Assembly (NCBI GenBank): GCA_025457615.1
Contig: JALOTZ010000017.1
Span: 1-57,106 of the forward strand
Length of the DNA stretch: 57,106 bases
Source of the DNA: Verrucomicrobiota bacterium
Lineage (GTDB): Bacteria; Verrucomicrobiota; Verrucomicrobiia; Limisphaerales; DSYF01
Direction: 5' to 3'
Numbering within the stretch: position 1 is the stretch's first letter; every line of letters starts with the position of its first letter. Below the pieces are notes generated by a model. The model ran no database searches and had not been told where the DNA came from. It saw only the letters and a list, made by a program, of their open reading frames with translations. This document shows, one piece after another, positions 9,083 through 18,081 of the stretch. Position numbers and translations under genes: made by a program.

Positions 9083-10831
9083 TCAACCGCGGACGTCCAC
9101 GATCTGGCCTTTGAACACTTCCAGGGCCTTGGCGATCAACGGGTCATTCTTGAACTCCTCGGGGCTGACCGACGGGGCTGGGTTCTTCTTCGCGGGCTTC
9201 TCGGGAGGCTTGGGAGAACTCTGGCGGGCGGGAGCGGCAACGACCGCCGCCGGGATGGCGGGAACAGCATCGTCTTCGACTGGTCTGGGTGCTGGCGAAG
9301 TCGAAGCCGGCGCGTTGGCGATGACAAACTTGACCTGAGTGCCCGGATGTCCCATCTCGGCCAGCTTGGTCTGGAGCAGGTCGTGCGTCTTGGAATTGTC
9401 CGCCAAACCCATCTGGTCTTCGAACTCGGGATCAAAGCCAATCGTGAGGACATTCCTGGCGAGCGAGACCGGATGCGCCTGCACGAGGTAGGTGTGGGCA
9501 AACTTGCTGGCGCGAGCGACGGCCTCCAGCAATTGAGTCCAGGTGGCCTTGAGATCGGCACCCTGACCGCCCCGGGCTTCCGTCGGCGGGGACGCGGCGG
9601 CAGGCTTTGCGGAACCCGTTGCCGCCGGAGCGGGTCGCGGCAGTGACGGAACCGGTGCCATCTGTTGCGGTTGGGCCGATGGATTGGCCTGGCCAGATCG
9701 GAAGCTGTTCAGGGTCTGGAGCAGGGCGTCGATGCTCACGGCGTTCCGAGCCTCGATGGCCTTCATCAAGGTCACCTCCAGCAGGATCTTGCGGGAGGTG
9801 GCGTCGCGGAAGCGCAGCTCGGCGTCCGCAAGAACTTCCAGGATACGGTTGAGGGCCGGGGTGTCCGCCAGCCGGGCGTGCGTGTGCAAGGTGGCCGCTT
9901 CCGTTTCCGAGACTTCCAACAGGGTCAGGTCCCCTTGCGAGACCTGGAACAGCAGCACATTGCGAACGTGAGCGAGCAGGTCCGAAAGCAGGCGTCCGAG
10001 TTCCTTTCCGCTGTTGGCCAGTTGGTTCAGGCCGCGCAGCGCCAGTTGCGCATCACCGGACAACACAGCCCCCGCCAACCCGGCCAACTGGCTTCGCGCG
10101 GTGAGTCCGAACATGGAAAGGACATCCTCCTCGGCGATCTCATGGCCGCAAAAGCTGATGAGCTGGTCGAGCGTGGATTCCGCGTCCCGCATGCAGCCAT
10201 CCGCTCCGCGGGCGATGGCATGCAGCGCGTTGTCATCCACGCGCACCTTCTCCTGCTGGGCGATGGAAGCGATGTGCCGGATGATGAGGTTCAGGGGGAT
10301 GCGGCGGAGGTCGAACCGCTGACACCGCGAGAGGATGGTGGGCAGCACCTTCTCGGGCTCGGTCGTGGCGAACATGAATTTCACATGCGCCGGCGGTTCC
10401 TCGAGGGTCTTCAGCAGGGCGTTGAAGGCGGCAGTGCTGAGCATGTGCACTTCGTCGATGATGTAGATCTTGAAACGCGAGGTGGCCGGCGCGTACTTGA
10501 CCGTCTCCCGCAGCTCGCGCACCTGCTCGACGCCGTTGTTGCTGGCGCCGTCGATTTCCAGGACGTCCAGCGAGCGGCCCTCGGCAATCTCCTGACAGCG
10601 CGGGTCGTCATCGGGAAAGTCCATGCGGGGTCCGTCCGTGCAGTTCAGGCACTTGGCGAAGATGCGGGCGATGGTGGTCTTGCCGGTGCCGCGCGGGCCG
10701 CAGAAGAGGAAGGCGTGGGCGATGCGCTTCTGTTCGATCGCGTTGGCCAGCGTCTGGGTGACGTGTTCCTGGCCCACGACATCCGCAAATCGTTGCGGCC
10801 GGTATTTTCGGGCGATGACCTGATAGCTCAT
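9083..10831 (-). CDS. dnaX: DNA polymerase III subunit gamma/tau
   Basis: A 582-residue clamp-loader ATPase. It begins SYQVIARKYRPQRFADVVGQ; Walker A is GPRGTGKTTIARIFAK, Walker B IIDEVHML, sensor 1 MFATTEPEKVLPTILSRCQR. These are followed by the collar domain and a Pro/Ala-rich tau-like tail. The zinc module is degenerate: CLNC is followed by DFPDDDPRC, so two of the four usual cysteines are absent. The frame is open upstream to 11086, but that extension crosses the SRP RNA gene, so the start at 10831 is preferred. I saw no A-rich slippage site that would make a separate gamma form. Confidence 0.95.
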   Translation of the reverse strand: MSYQVIARKYRPQRFADVVGQEHVTQTLANAIEQKRIAHAFLFCGPRGTGKTTIARIFAKCLNCTDGPRMDFPDDDPRCQEIAEGRSLDVLEIDGASNNGVEQVRELRETVKYAPATSRFKIYIIDEVHMLSTAAFNALLKTLEEPPAHVKFMFATTEPEKVLPTILSRCQRFDLRRIPLNLIIRHIASIAQQEKVRVDDNALHAIARGADGCMRDAESTLDQLISFCGHEIAEEDVLSMFGLTARSQLAGLAGAVLSGDAQLALRGLNQLANSGKELGRLLSDLLAHVRNVLLFQVSQGDLTLLEVSETEAATLHTHARLADTPALNRILEVLADAELRFRDATSRKILLEVTLMKAIEARNAVSIDALLQTLNSFRSGQANPSAQPQQMAPVPSLPRPAPAATGSAKPAAASPPTEARGGQGADLKATWTQLLEAVARASKFAHTYLVQAHPVSLARNVLTIGFDPEFEDQMGLADNSKTHDLLQTKLAEMGHPGTQVKFVIANAPASTSPAPRPVEDDAVPAIPAAVVAAPARQSSPKPPEKPAKKNPAPSVSPEEFKNDPLIAKALEVFKGQIVDVRG

Positions 10832-10937
10832 GGAAGGCAGAATGTAGAATGCAGATTGCAGAAGGAAAGGGAGAACGTGGTCGGCGGCAACTTGGATTCC
10901 GCAATCTTCATTCTGCCTTCTGCAATCAAGGGGGATT

Positions 10938-11029
10938 GCCAGGGTGACCACGGCAGGTGCGGAGCGAACGACCGCTGCTGCCTTCCGGCCCTGACGGGGT
11001 TTGTAAGTCCACATTCCGTGGGCCCTGGC
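10938..11029 (-). ncRNA. ffs: Signal recognition particle RNA, small bacterial type
   Basis: Read on the minus strand it contains the conserved SRP apical core GTCAGGGCCGGAAGGCAGCAG, close to the GTCAGGTCCGGAAGGAAGCAGC of 4.5S RNA. The ends pair: GCCAGGGCCCACGG (11029 to 11016) with CCGTGGTCACCCTGGC (10953 to 10938), enclosing a hairpin of about 92 nt. It scaffolds Ffh for co-translational membrane targeting. It sits just upstream of dnaX in the same direction, a known neighbourhood. Exact ends may extend a few bases. Confidence 0.93.
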
Positions 11030-11085
11030 AGAGCCACTCTGCCGTGGTTGTTGACCGGCATCAAGGCTAAAGCCCAGGCTGAACA

Positions 11086-11478
11086 ATGGCTTGCATGGAG
11101 GACATCAAATCGCATAAAGCTGCCGCGGTGAACGCTGCCTTGCGCCTAAGCTTTTCACGCCCATGGCTGATATCCGCCGTGGCGGCTGGGATGCTTTTGC
11201 TTTGGATGGTTGTGCACCTCCTGGCGGCCGCGCCCCAGCTCCATCACGAGGTGCATGCGGACGCCGCGTCCAAGGGCCACCACTGTCTCTGGACCGAGCT
11301 GGCCAGCGGCGCCATCGAGCCAGCCGTCGTTCCGGTGAGTATGGCTGGGGCGGAGCGGCCCACGGCCTTCACGCTGCCTGCCGCTTCGAACCCGGCAGGC
11401 GCCCAGGAATGCTTCCCTCCGCACGCCGCCCGTCCCCCGCCCACGATTGCCTCGCCGTACTTCGAAGCAGGTTCCTGA
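11086..11478 (+). CDS. Small membrane-anchored His-containing protein next to zinc-uptake genes
   Basis: A 130-residue protein with one hydrophobic segment (about residues 27-48, WLISAVAAGMLLLWMVVHLLA). After it comes a His/Cys-containing stretch PQLHHEVHADAASKGHHC that could bind metal, then a Pro/Ala-rich tail. I do not recognise a named family, although the H-x7-HHC pattern after a membrane anchor recurs near metal transporters. An internal ATG at 11095 is an alternative start. It leads into the porin-ZnuA-ZnuB genes, with a terminator-like hairpin between it and the porin. Confidence 0.6.
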   Translation: MACMEDIKSHKAAAVNAALRLSFSRPWLISAVAAGMLLLWMVVHLLAAAPQLHHEVHADAASKGHHCLWTELASGAIEPAVVPVSMAGAERPTAFTLPAASNPAGAQECFPPHAARPPPTIASPYFEAGS

Positions 11479-11497
11479 CGGGTGAAGGGATTTTCGG

Positions 11498-11518
11498 CCG
11501 CAGGACACCTGCGGTTTT
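11498..11518 (+). terminator. Terminator-like hairpin ahead of the porin gene
   Basis: CCGCAGG (11498-11504), loop ACA, CCTGCGG (11508-11514), then TTTT. The stem is perfect and GC-rich; the T-run is short. It lies between the small His-containing protein and the porin, so it could terminate or attenuate transcription into the zinc genes. Confidence 0.55.
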
Positions 11519-11580
11519 GTGTTGGTCCGGAAATCCCGAAACCCGAATGCACCGGTTGAATCCGGTGAAAGGAATCCATA

Positions 11581-13158
11581 ATGAAACGAATTCTGATTTA
11601 TCTGCTGGCCATCTCGTACCCGGCTGCAGTCTGGGCAGAGACCAATGGCAAGTCGAACGATTTGTCCGAACTCAAGGAACAGTTGCGTCAGGCCAATGAG
11701 GCCTTTGAACGCGCCATGCAACAGCATCAGGCGGCGGTCACAACCATTCAACAACGCATCCAGGCATTGGAAAGCCCGGGCGGCACCAGTCACCCTCCGG
11801 CGGTGGCCGAAGCCGCGCCGTCCCCAGCGACGGCGCCTGTGCCCCCGCCCAGCCAGCCCAAAACCTGGTCCCCGGCCGACCCCATCCGCATCGGCGGGGC
11901 CCAAGCCTACATGGACGTTGGACTGGTGGGCACGTTTGCTGCCGGTGGGTCCACGGCGGATGACATCGAAGGCGGAACGGAGCTGGGCGGGCATGACCCG
12001 AATCAGCGCGGATTCACAGTGCAGGGGGTCGAGGCCACGTTCACCGGGGCGGTGGATCCTTACCTCCGGGGATTGGCGACGCTGAACTTTTCGGTCGATG
12101 CGGAGGGGGAATCGTTCTTCGAGATGGAGGAAGGATGGATGGAAACGGTGTCGCTTCCCGCCAATCTGAAATTACGCGGGGGCCAGATCTACAGTGAGTT
12201 TGGCCGGCACAATCCGACGCATCTGCACACCTGGGATTTCGTGGACACGCCCCTGGTCAACGGGCGGCTTCTGGGGCCGGACGGTCTGCGCAATCCCGGT
12301 GCGCATCTGGCCTGGCTTGCGCCCACTCCGTTCTACACGGAACTGATCTTTGGCGTTCAGAACAGCCAGGGCGAAACGGCCGCCAGTTTCCGGGGAGGCG
12401 GGGGGCACACGCATGGTGGCGAAGAGGAGGGATTGCCCTTTGCGTATCGGCATGCGGACAATGATCGGGGTGTGGCGACGTTCAGCGACCTGCTGCTCAC
12501 GCCCCGGTTGGTGAGTTCCTTCGAGCTGTCCGATGAAATCACCCTGCTGCTGGGAGCCTCGGCGGCCTTCGGTCCGAACAGCATCGGCGCTGAGGGAGGT
12601 GGGGACACGCGCACCGAGATTTATGGCGCTGACCTGACCTTCAAATGGAAACCGGTGGATCATCACGGCGGGTTCCCGTTTGTGAAATGGCAGACCGAAG
12701 GTCTGTGGCGCCGCACTGGCGTGGGAGCCTTTGACTGGAGCGCGGAGGGTACGCAAAACGATCCCGGCGTTCTGCTCGATCCCGCCACGGCAAACGCTCC
12801 TGCAATCCTCGATCGCGAAACGCTGAGCGATTATGGGTTCTACACGCAGTTGGTGTACGGGTTCCGCAAGGGTTGGACCACCGGGTTGCGTTTGGACTGG
12901 TTGGATGGCCAGACCGGGGAGTACGAGGAGCAGGGGTTGTTGGTCGCGGACGGTTCCGGCGGCGGCGCCCCGGCGGGCAACGACTTGCTGCGGGATGCCC
13001 GCTGGCGGCTCTCTCCGAATCTCACCTGGTATCCGACCGAGTTCTCCAAGGTCCGGCTGCAGTACAATTACGACGACCGACGGGACATCGGGATTGACCA
13101 CTCGGTGTGGTTGCAGTTCGAGTTCCTTCTGGGGGCGCACGCGGCGCACAAGTTTTGA
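11581..13158 (+). CDS. Outer-membrane beta-barrel protein of the zinc-uptake cluster
   Basis: A 525-residue protein with a signal peptide (MKRILIYLLAISYPAAVWAE), a coiled-coil segment (about 25-60), a Pro/Ala linker, then a long region of alternating amphipathic strands ending in aromatic VWLQFEFLLGAHAAHKF, typical of a barrel C-terminus. A His/Gly loop GGGGHTHGGEEEG suggests metal contact. It is followed after 30 bp by the ZnuA-like gene, so it is likely the outer-membrane pore for zinc. The SD AAAGGA lies just ahead of the ATG. It is not a TonB receptor: no plug domain is seen. Confidence 0.75.
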   Translation: MKRILIYLLAISYPAAVWAETNGKSNDLSELKEQLRQANEAFERAMQQHQAAVTTIQQRIQALESPGGTSHPPAVAEAAPSPATAPVPPPSQPKTWSPADPIRIGGAQAYMDVGLVGTFAAGGSTADDIEGGTELGGHDPNQRGFTVQGVEATFTGAVDPYLRGLATLNFSVDAEGESFFEMEEGWMETVSLPANLKLRGGQIYSEFGRHNPTHLHTWDFVDTPLVNGRLLGPDGLRNPGAHLAWLAPTPFYTELIFGVQNSQGETAASFRGGGGHTHGGEEEGLPFAYRHADNDRGVATFSDLLLTPRLVSSFELSDEITLLLGASAAFGPNSIGAEGGGDTRTEIYGADLTFKWKPVDHHGGFPFVKWQTEGLWRRTGVGAFDWSAEGTQNDPGVLLDPATANAPAILDRETLSDYGFYTQLVYGFRKGWTTGLRLDWLDGQTGEYEEQGLLVADGSGGGAPAGNDLLRDARWRLSPNLTWYPTEFSKVRLQYNYDDRRDIGIDHSVWLQFEFLLGAHAAHKF

Positions 13159-13188
13159 CCCCATCAGCCCACGAACGAGAAGGTTCCC

Positions 13189-14109
13189 ATGAAACGAACA
13201 CTGACACTGCTGGTGCTGGCGCTCACGGCGATGCTCACGGCGCAGGCCAAACTCAACGTGGTGGCCACCACGCCCGACATCGCCTCGATCGCGGAGGTGG
13301 TGGGCGGGGATCAGATCAGCCTCACGACCCTGGCCCGGCCCACGGAGGATCCGCATTTTGTGGATGCCAAGCCCAGCTTCATGGCAAAGCTGAACCGCGC
13401 GGATGTCCTGCTCCACGGGGGAGCGGAGTTGGAGTCCGGCTGGCTGCCGCCGCTGCTGCAAGGCTCACGCAACGGGAAAATCGCCAGAGGCGCGCCCGGC
13501 GATGTCCGGTGCAACGAAGGGGTGGCCATGCTGGAAGTGCCCGTCGCGCTTGATCGGTCGCGCGGGGATATCCACGCGACGGGCAACCCCCACTTCCTGA
13601 TGGATCCGGTGAACGCGCAGGTTGTCGCCCGGCACATCGCCACGGTCTTCGCTCAAGTGGACGCGTCGCACGCGGAGGATTATCAGGCCAACGCCCGGCG
13701 GTTTGTCGATGACCTGAACGCGCGGATGGCGGTGTGGAACAAGGCGCTTGCTCCGTTCAAGGGCGCCCACCTGGTGGCCTACCACAATTCCTGGCCGTAT
13801 TTTGCCAGTCGGTTCGAGCTGCAGCTCGACTTGTTCCTGGAGCCTAAACCTGGGCTGCCTCCGTCGCCCGCCCATCTGGCGGCGGTGATCGCTCGCATGA
13901 AGGAAGAGGGCGCCAGGGTGATCATCGTGGATCCGTATTTGAGCCGGAAAACGGCGGAACGGGTGGCCGGTGAAACCGGCGCCACCGTGGTCGATGTGAC
14001 GCAGTTCCCCGGCGGGGTCAAGGGCACGGAAGGCGGCTACATCGCCACCATGGATTACCTGGTGAAGTCGGTCGCCGATGCCCTCGGCCGCGGATCCTCA
14101 ACCCGCTGA
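13189..14109 (+). CDS. znuA: Zinc/manganese ABC transporter substrate-binding protein (ZnuA-like)
   Basis: A 306-residue cluster A-I binding protein with signal peptide MKRTLTLLVLALTAMLTAQA and start LNVVATTPDIASIAEVVGGD. Expected metal ligands are seen: the His in PTEDPHFVDAKPS, the His in GNPHFLMDP, the His in AYHNSWPYF, and an acidic residue in IIVDPYLS. The His-rich loop of many ZnuA proteins is absent, so manganese is a possible alternative. It lies between the porin and the permease. The ATPase gene expected in this operon is not in the window. Confidence 0.88.
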   Translation: MKRTLTLLVLALTAMLTAQAKLNVVATTPDIASIAEVVGGDQISLTTLARPTEDPHFVDAKPSFMAKLNRADVLLHGGAELESGWLPPLLQGSRNGKIARGAPGDVRCNEGVAMLEVPVALDRSRGDIHATGNPHFLMDPVNAQVVARHIATVFAQVDASHAEDYQANARRFVDDLNARMAVWNKALAPFKGAHLVAYHNSWPYFASRFELQLDLFLEPKPGLPPSPAHLAAVIARMKEEGARVIIVDPYLSRKTAERVAGETGATVVDVTQFPGGVKGTEGGYIATMDYLVKSVADALGRGSSTR

Positions 14110-14119
14110 AGGGAGTCGC

Positions 14120-14950
14120 ATGCACGAGGCCATGGAAATCATGGGGCGGCCGCTGGTCGCCTGCCTGGTCCTCCCGGGCATCCTGGTCTATTACGGACTG
14201 CACATCGTGCGGCGCGGTGTGATCTTTGTGGATCTGGCCCTCGCGCAGGTGGCCACCTTGGGCACCTGCGTCTGCCTGATGCTCGGGCACGAAGCGGACG
14301 ACCCGCACAATTACTTCTGGTCGCTGGGTTTCACGCTCGGCGGGGCTTTGATCTTCACTTTCACGCGTGAACGCAAAGGCGGGCGGGTGTCGCAGGAGGC
14401 AATCATCGGCATTGTCTATGTGGTCGCCGCCGCCGCGGCCATCCTGCTGCTAAGCTACAGTCCGCACGGCAAGGAGGAACTCCAAAAGACCCTCGTCGGA
14501 GATCTGCTCACGGTCGGTTGGGGGGAGATCTGGCGGACCGCCGGGCTCTTCCTGCTCATTGGCGCCATCCACTTCATCTTCCGCCGTCGCTTCATTGCGC
14601 TCTCCTTTGAGCCGGGCAACAGCCAGCCAAGCCGGTGGTCTCTGCGCCTGTGGGACTTTCTGTTTTACGCGCTGTTCGGTTTGGTGGTGACCAGTTTTGT
14701 GCATGTCGGGGGGGTGTTGCTGGTGTTCTCCTATCTCATTGTGCCGGCCGTGTGCGGGAACTACCTCACCCGAACACTCACCGGCTGTCTGGCGGTGGGC
14801 TGGGTCGTGTCCATGTTGTCGAGTGCAGCCGGGCTGTATGCGTCGTACCGGCTGGATGTGCCCACCGGTGCCGCGATTGTGTGTGCGTTGGGGGTGGCGA
14901 TGGTGCTGGTGGCCACGGTCAGCCGCCTCCGGAGAAGGGCGGAAGCCTGA
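14120..14950 (+). CDS. znuB: Metal ABC transporter permease (ZnuB-like)
   Basis: A 276-residue integral membrane permease of the ABC-3 family with about eight hydrophobic segments. The segment GRPLVACLVLPGILVYYGLHIVRRGVIFVDLALAQVATLG carries the conserved region of ZnuB/TroC proteins. It starts 10 bp after znuA (MHEAMEI; the frame is open from 14078 but that lies within znuA). It needs an ATPase subunit, not encoded beside it. Metal identity is inferred from the ZnuA-like partner. Confidence 0.88.
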   Translation: MHEAMEIMGRPLVACLVLPGILVYYGLHIVRRGVIFVDLALAQVATLGTCVCLMLGHEADDPHNYFWSLGFTLGGALIFTFTRERKGGRVSQEAIIGIVYVVAAAAAILLLSYSPHGKEELQKTLVGDLLTVGWGEIWRTAGLFLLIGAIHFIFRRRFIALSFEPGNSQPSRWSLRLWDFLFYALFGLVVTSFVHVGGVLLVFSYLIVPAVCGNYLTRTLTGCLAVGWVVSMLSSAAGLYASYRLDVPTGAAIVCALGVAMVLVATVSRLRRRAEA

Positions 14951-15310
14951 CCGCAGCGGTTGAGAACGGGATGGAGTGGTGGAGGTTTGGGTGGATCAGA
15001 CAACGTCAGCTTGTTCATAGCTGACATCGCCATGTCATGCTTCGCGGCCTTCCTCACCCGGTGCCCCTCACGACTCTCCCCCTTTTCCCCAACCCGACCC
15101 CTCCGCGCTCAGTCAAAATGAAATCCTGGAAAACTCCAGCCGTGAGCACGTAAAGGAGTAAAGAAGCACCGTTGTCCCGAGACGAAATCATGTAAGCCCA
15201 GACCGACATTCCATTTGCGTAGCTCTGGCTACGGTCCCATCCGAAGACCGCGAATTTTCCCCGAGACCTGCCAGGTGAGCGCCCCTTTTGGTTCCGGCGG
15301 GGGGAACGAA
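14951..15310. other. Intergenic region, no gene seen
   Basis: 360 bp between the permease gene and the broken secreted-protein gene. No ORF here looks like protein, and I see no clear terminator or RNA. Short stretches such as GCGTAGCTCTGGCTACGG form weak dyads. It may hold decayed repeat sequence. Confidence 0.5.
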
Positions 15311-15330
15311 CGCAACAAAGCATGCCGATC

Positions 15331-15543
15331 ATGAAGAAGCCGAGCCTGTTTTACCGCTTTCTTTGCTGCCACTTCTCAGCCTGCCTGGCGTTGCCCTCTG
15401 GTGTCCTGGCCCAGACACCCTTCTACCTGGACCCGCCCACCTTCCCAGCCACGAACACGGTGCGGGTGACGGTGGCGGACGCGCCGACCAACGTGGTCCA
15501 GTTGACCAATGGCGCCACCGCCACCCTCACCAACGGCTGGACC
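15331..15543 (+). pseudogene. 5' fragment of a secreted protein gene
   Basis: MKKPSLFYRFLCCHFSACLALPSGVLAQ is a convincing signal peptide. It is followed by PTFPATNTVRVTVADAPTNVVQLTNG, the start of an exported beta-rich or autotransporter-like protein. At about 15544 the coding sequence meets the 3' end of the oppositely oriented helicase gene. The frame stays open to 17001, but that part is antisense to the helicase and has no protein character. The gene is therefore truncated, and the junction marks a past insertion or deletion. Confidence 0.6.
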
Positions 15544-18081
15544 TCAATGTCGCCGGAAGAGCAGCCGATGTTCGATGCGCTTGGTCTGGTGGTACTCCAG
15601 CGGGGGCAGATCGGTCAGGGTGGGGGATTCAGTTTCGCGGATGATGTTCCGCGCCGCGGCCTTCAGCGCCAACCAACGGGCCCAATCCAGATCCGGCGCG
15701 TGCGCGATCTGTCGCATCAAACTGCGCCACTCGATGATCACCCGGTCGATGTCACCGGGGCCGACCAGTTCGGTGACAAACGTGTGTTTGCTCTGCGGGT
15801 TCTTGTGCACCGCAGCCACGATCTGCTCGGCCCCGGCGCCGTACTTGGGCGGAACACCGTTCTCCAGGTAGCCGGGGATGCTCTGCAGCTTGTACCGTTC
15901 GTGGCAGACCAACGCCAGCCGCCCCTCCCAACGGTTGCCTTCCCCACAAAATCGAAAGCCACCGTCCAGGTTGGCCAGGTCATAAATCAGTTCGTCCAGC
16001 GGATACGAAACGTCCTCGATCGCCGCTGCGATGGCCAGGCCGTCGCCCTGGTGAAAGAAGCTCACGATCCGGCCGCGGCGGGTGGGAACGCCGCGCTCAT
16101 CCACCAGGCCCATCCGACGCCAGAGCAATGCCGTGCCCGTGGTGGAGGGAAGGTTCTTGCAGGTCTCGATCCAGGCGCACTGGACACACTCCGGTGGCAG
16201 GACTTCACGCTCCCACGGATTCCACAGCGCCACGCCATGTCGATCCACCGGCACCCGCATGTTGAGGCCGCCGAGTTCCACGAAGGCGAGCACCCGATGT
16301 CCCTGGGTGACGATGCGCATTACCGGCGTGTGCCGTTCGGCCAGCTTGGATTGGATCAGCGGCAGCACCTTGCCGGTCCAGGCCGAGGCGGTGATCTGCC
16401 GTCCGTGCCAGTTGATCAGGCGCCGCACCCACTTGGCCAGCAGCACCCGGCCGTCGGCCAGTGTGTCCGCAATGGTCGAGGCTCGGCCGTAAACGGGCCG
16501 GTCCTGCGCCTTGGCGATTTCGACCAGCGTCCCTTGGCCGATCTTTCCCAGCGCGGCGGGCTCGGTGAGAACCGGACGCAATCCGCTGGCTGCCGGGGTG
16601 CTGGGCTGCGGTGGTCCCGCGATCCATCCGGTTCCTTCGCCCACCGGCAGCGAGCGTCCAACCTGGATCTCGCGAATCGGCACCGAGGCTGGAGCTGGCG
16701 CAGGTTCCCATTCCCCCTGACTGTTGAGGATTTCCCGGTGGCGATGCCGGACGTGGCGCGCCCGCTCGGCATCCGTCTTCAAGCCGCACGGGACATCCGG
16801 ATGCTTCAAGGATTGTTCCACACCCAGCAGGACCGGGCGGCTGGTGAACAATCGGTCCTGCGTGCGCACGGCCGCGCTGAACGGGTCCGAGCCCTGATCT
16901 GCGGCGCCGGCCATGATGCCGAGCAGTGCGCCCCAGTCCACCGCCCCAGACCGCGACAAGTGCTGGGGACGCGCATCGAGCAGGCGGATCTCATTCGCTG
17001 AAACCAGCACATAACCGGTTTCGTCCAGGCCACGACGGCCGGCGCGGCCGAACATCTGGAGGATCTCATCGGCACGCAGCGGCTGCTCGATGGCATCGCG
17101 TTTGTAGGACTCGCCGGCCAGCGCGACGCTGCGGAGGGAGAAGTTGATTCCGGCGGCCAGGCCCATGGTGGCCACCACCACGCGCAGTTGGCCCGCTTTG
17201 GCCAGGGGCTCGATCACTCCGGCGCGCGCGCCGTAGCTCAAGCCGCTGTGGTGATAGGCCACGCGGCACTTGAGCATTTTGGCCAGATGCTCCCCGACCA
17301 ATTGTTTCTGGGCGGTGCTGAGTTGGAGCGGGTTGGGATTGGGAAGCTGCCGGGCCAATTCGGCTGCGAGTCGCTCGGCCGACTGCCGCTGCGGAGCGAA
17401 CACCAGGATGGGGCCCAAGTCCTCGGCCAGCGCCTTGGCACAGAGGCGCGGCCAGTAGCCCCGGATCTCCGGAGGGAGATGGTAACTGAGCTGCTGGGCG
17501 TGGATTTCATCGAGCGGCACTGGACGTTCGGAGTGGAGGATGACGGTGGCGTCCCGTCCGATCCGGCCCAGCCAGCGGGCCACCTCGTGCGGATTATCCA
17601 CACTGCCGCTGAGCAGCAGGAACTGCGTGTGCTGAGGGGCGAGGGCGAGCGCCAGTTCGTAATTGAGGCCGCGATCCGGGTCGCCGATCATCTGGTATTC
17701 GTCCATCACCAGCAGCCCGGGACCTTCGCCGCGGATCAAGCGGTTCTTTTGCGTCTCGAGGGTGGCCACCAGGATGGGAGCATCGAGGTTTTCGGAGAGG
17801 TCCCCGGTGGTGATGCCGACGTTCCATCCACAAGCGCGCCATTCGGCCAGCTTGTCGTTGGCCAGGGCCCGGGTGGGCACGGTGTAGATGGCCTGCCGGG
17901 AGGGCTTTCCCTGGTTGCTCCAGAGTTCAAAGATCAATGTCTTGCCCGCCCCGGTCGGCGCCTGCACCACCACATCCTGGCCCCGCCGCAACGCCGCCAC
18001 CGCCTCCTGCTGCCACAGGTCCGGCACCGTCACCTGTGTCAACGAAGGCGCGCGATCCAAGGCGTCACCGAGCGTCTGCAC
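15544..18081 (-). CDS. DEAD/DEAH-like SF2 helicase, Ski2/Hel308-like
   Basis: An 845-residue helicase. Motif I is APTGAGKT (41-48), motif Ia VPTRAL, motif II MDEYQ (127-130), motif III SGS (158-160), motif IV-like ILVFAPQRQSAERLA, motif V VVATMGLAAGIN, motif VI QMFGRAGRRG. DEYQ and SGS replace the usual DExH/D and SAT. After a Pro/Ala linker the C-terminal half has a Cys cluster (PPECVQCAWIETC) and no recognised fold. It likely unwinds nucleic acid in repair or RNA handling; substrate unknown. Its 3' end cuts into the remains of a secreted-protein gene. Confidence 0.85.
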   Translation of the reverse strand: MQTLGDALDRAPSLTQVTVPDLWQQEAVAALRRGQDVVVQAPTGAGKTLIFELWSNQGKPSRQAIYTVPTRALANDKLAEWRACGWNVGITTGDLSENLDAPILVATLETQKNRLIRGEGPGLLVMDEYQMIGDPDRGLNYELALALAPQHTQFLLLSGSVDNPHEVARWLGRIGRDATVILHSERPVPLDEIHAQQLSYHLPPEIRGYWPRLCAKALAEDLGPILVFAPQRQSAERLAAELARQLPNPNPLQLSTAQKQLVGEHLAKMLKCRVAYHHSGLSYGARAGVIEPLAKAGQLRVVVATMGLAAGINFSLRSVALAGESYKRDAIEQPLRADEILQMFGRAGRRGLDETGYVLVSANEIRLLDARPQHLSRSGAVDWGALLGIMAGAADQGSDPFSAAVRTQDRLFTSRPVLLGVEQSLKHPDVPCGLKTDAERARHVRHRHREILNSQGEWEPAPAPASVPIREIQVGRSLPVGEGTGWIAGPPQPSTPAASGLRPVLTEPAALGKIGQGTLVEIAKAQDRPVYGRASTIADTLADGRVLLAKWVRRLINWHGRQITASAWTGKVLPLIQSKLAERHTPVMRIVTQGHRVLAFVELGGLNMRVPVDRHGVALWNPWEREVLPPECVQCAWIETCKNLPSTTGTALLWRRMGLVDERGVPTRRGRIVSFFHQGDGLAIAAAIEDVSYPLDELIYDLANLDGGFRFCGEGNRWEGRLALVCHERYKLQSIPGYLENGVPPKYGAGAEQIVAAVHKNPQSKHTFVTELVGPGDIDRVIIEWRSLMRQIAHAPDLDWARWLALKAAARNIIRETESPTLTDLPPLEYHQTKRIEHRLLFRRH

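Noticed and set aside
9665..11131. 488-aa plus-strand ORF
   Set aside because: Antisense shadow of dnaX and ffs, no recognisable protein features.
15322..17001. 559-aa plus-strand ORF as one protein
   Set aside because: After about 15543 it is antisense to the helicase; only the first 70 residues are protein-like.
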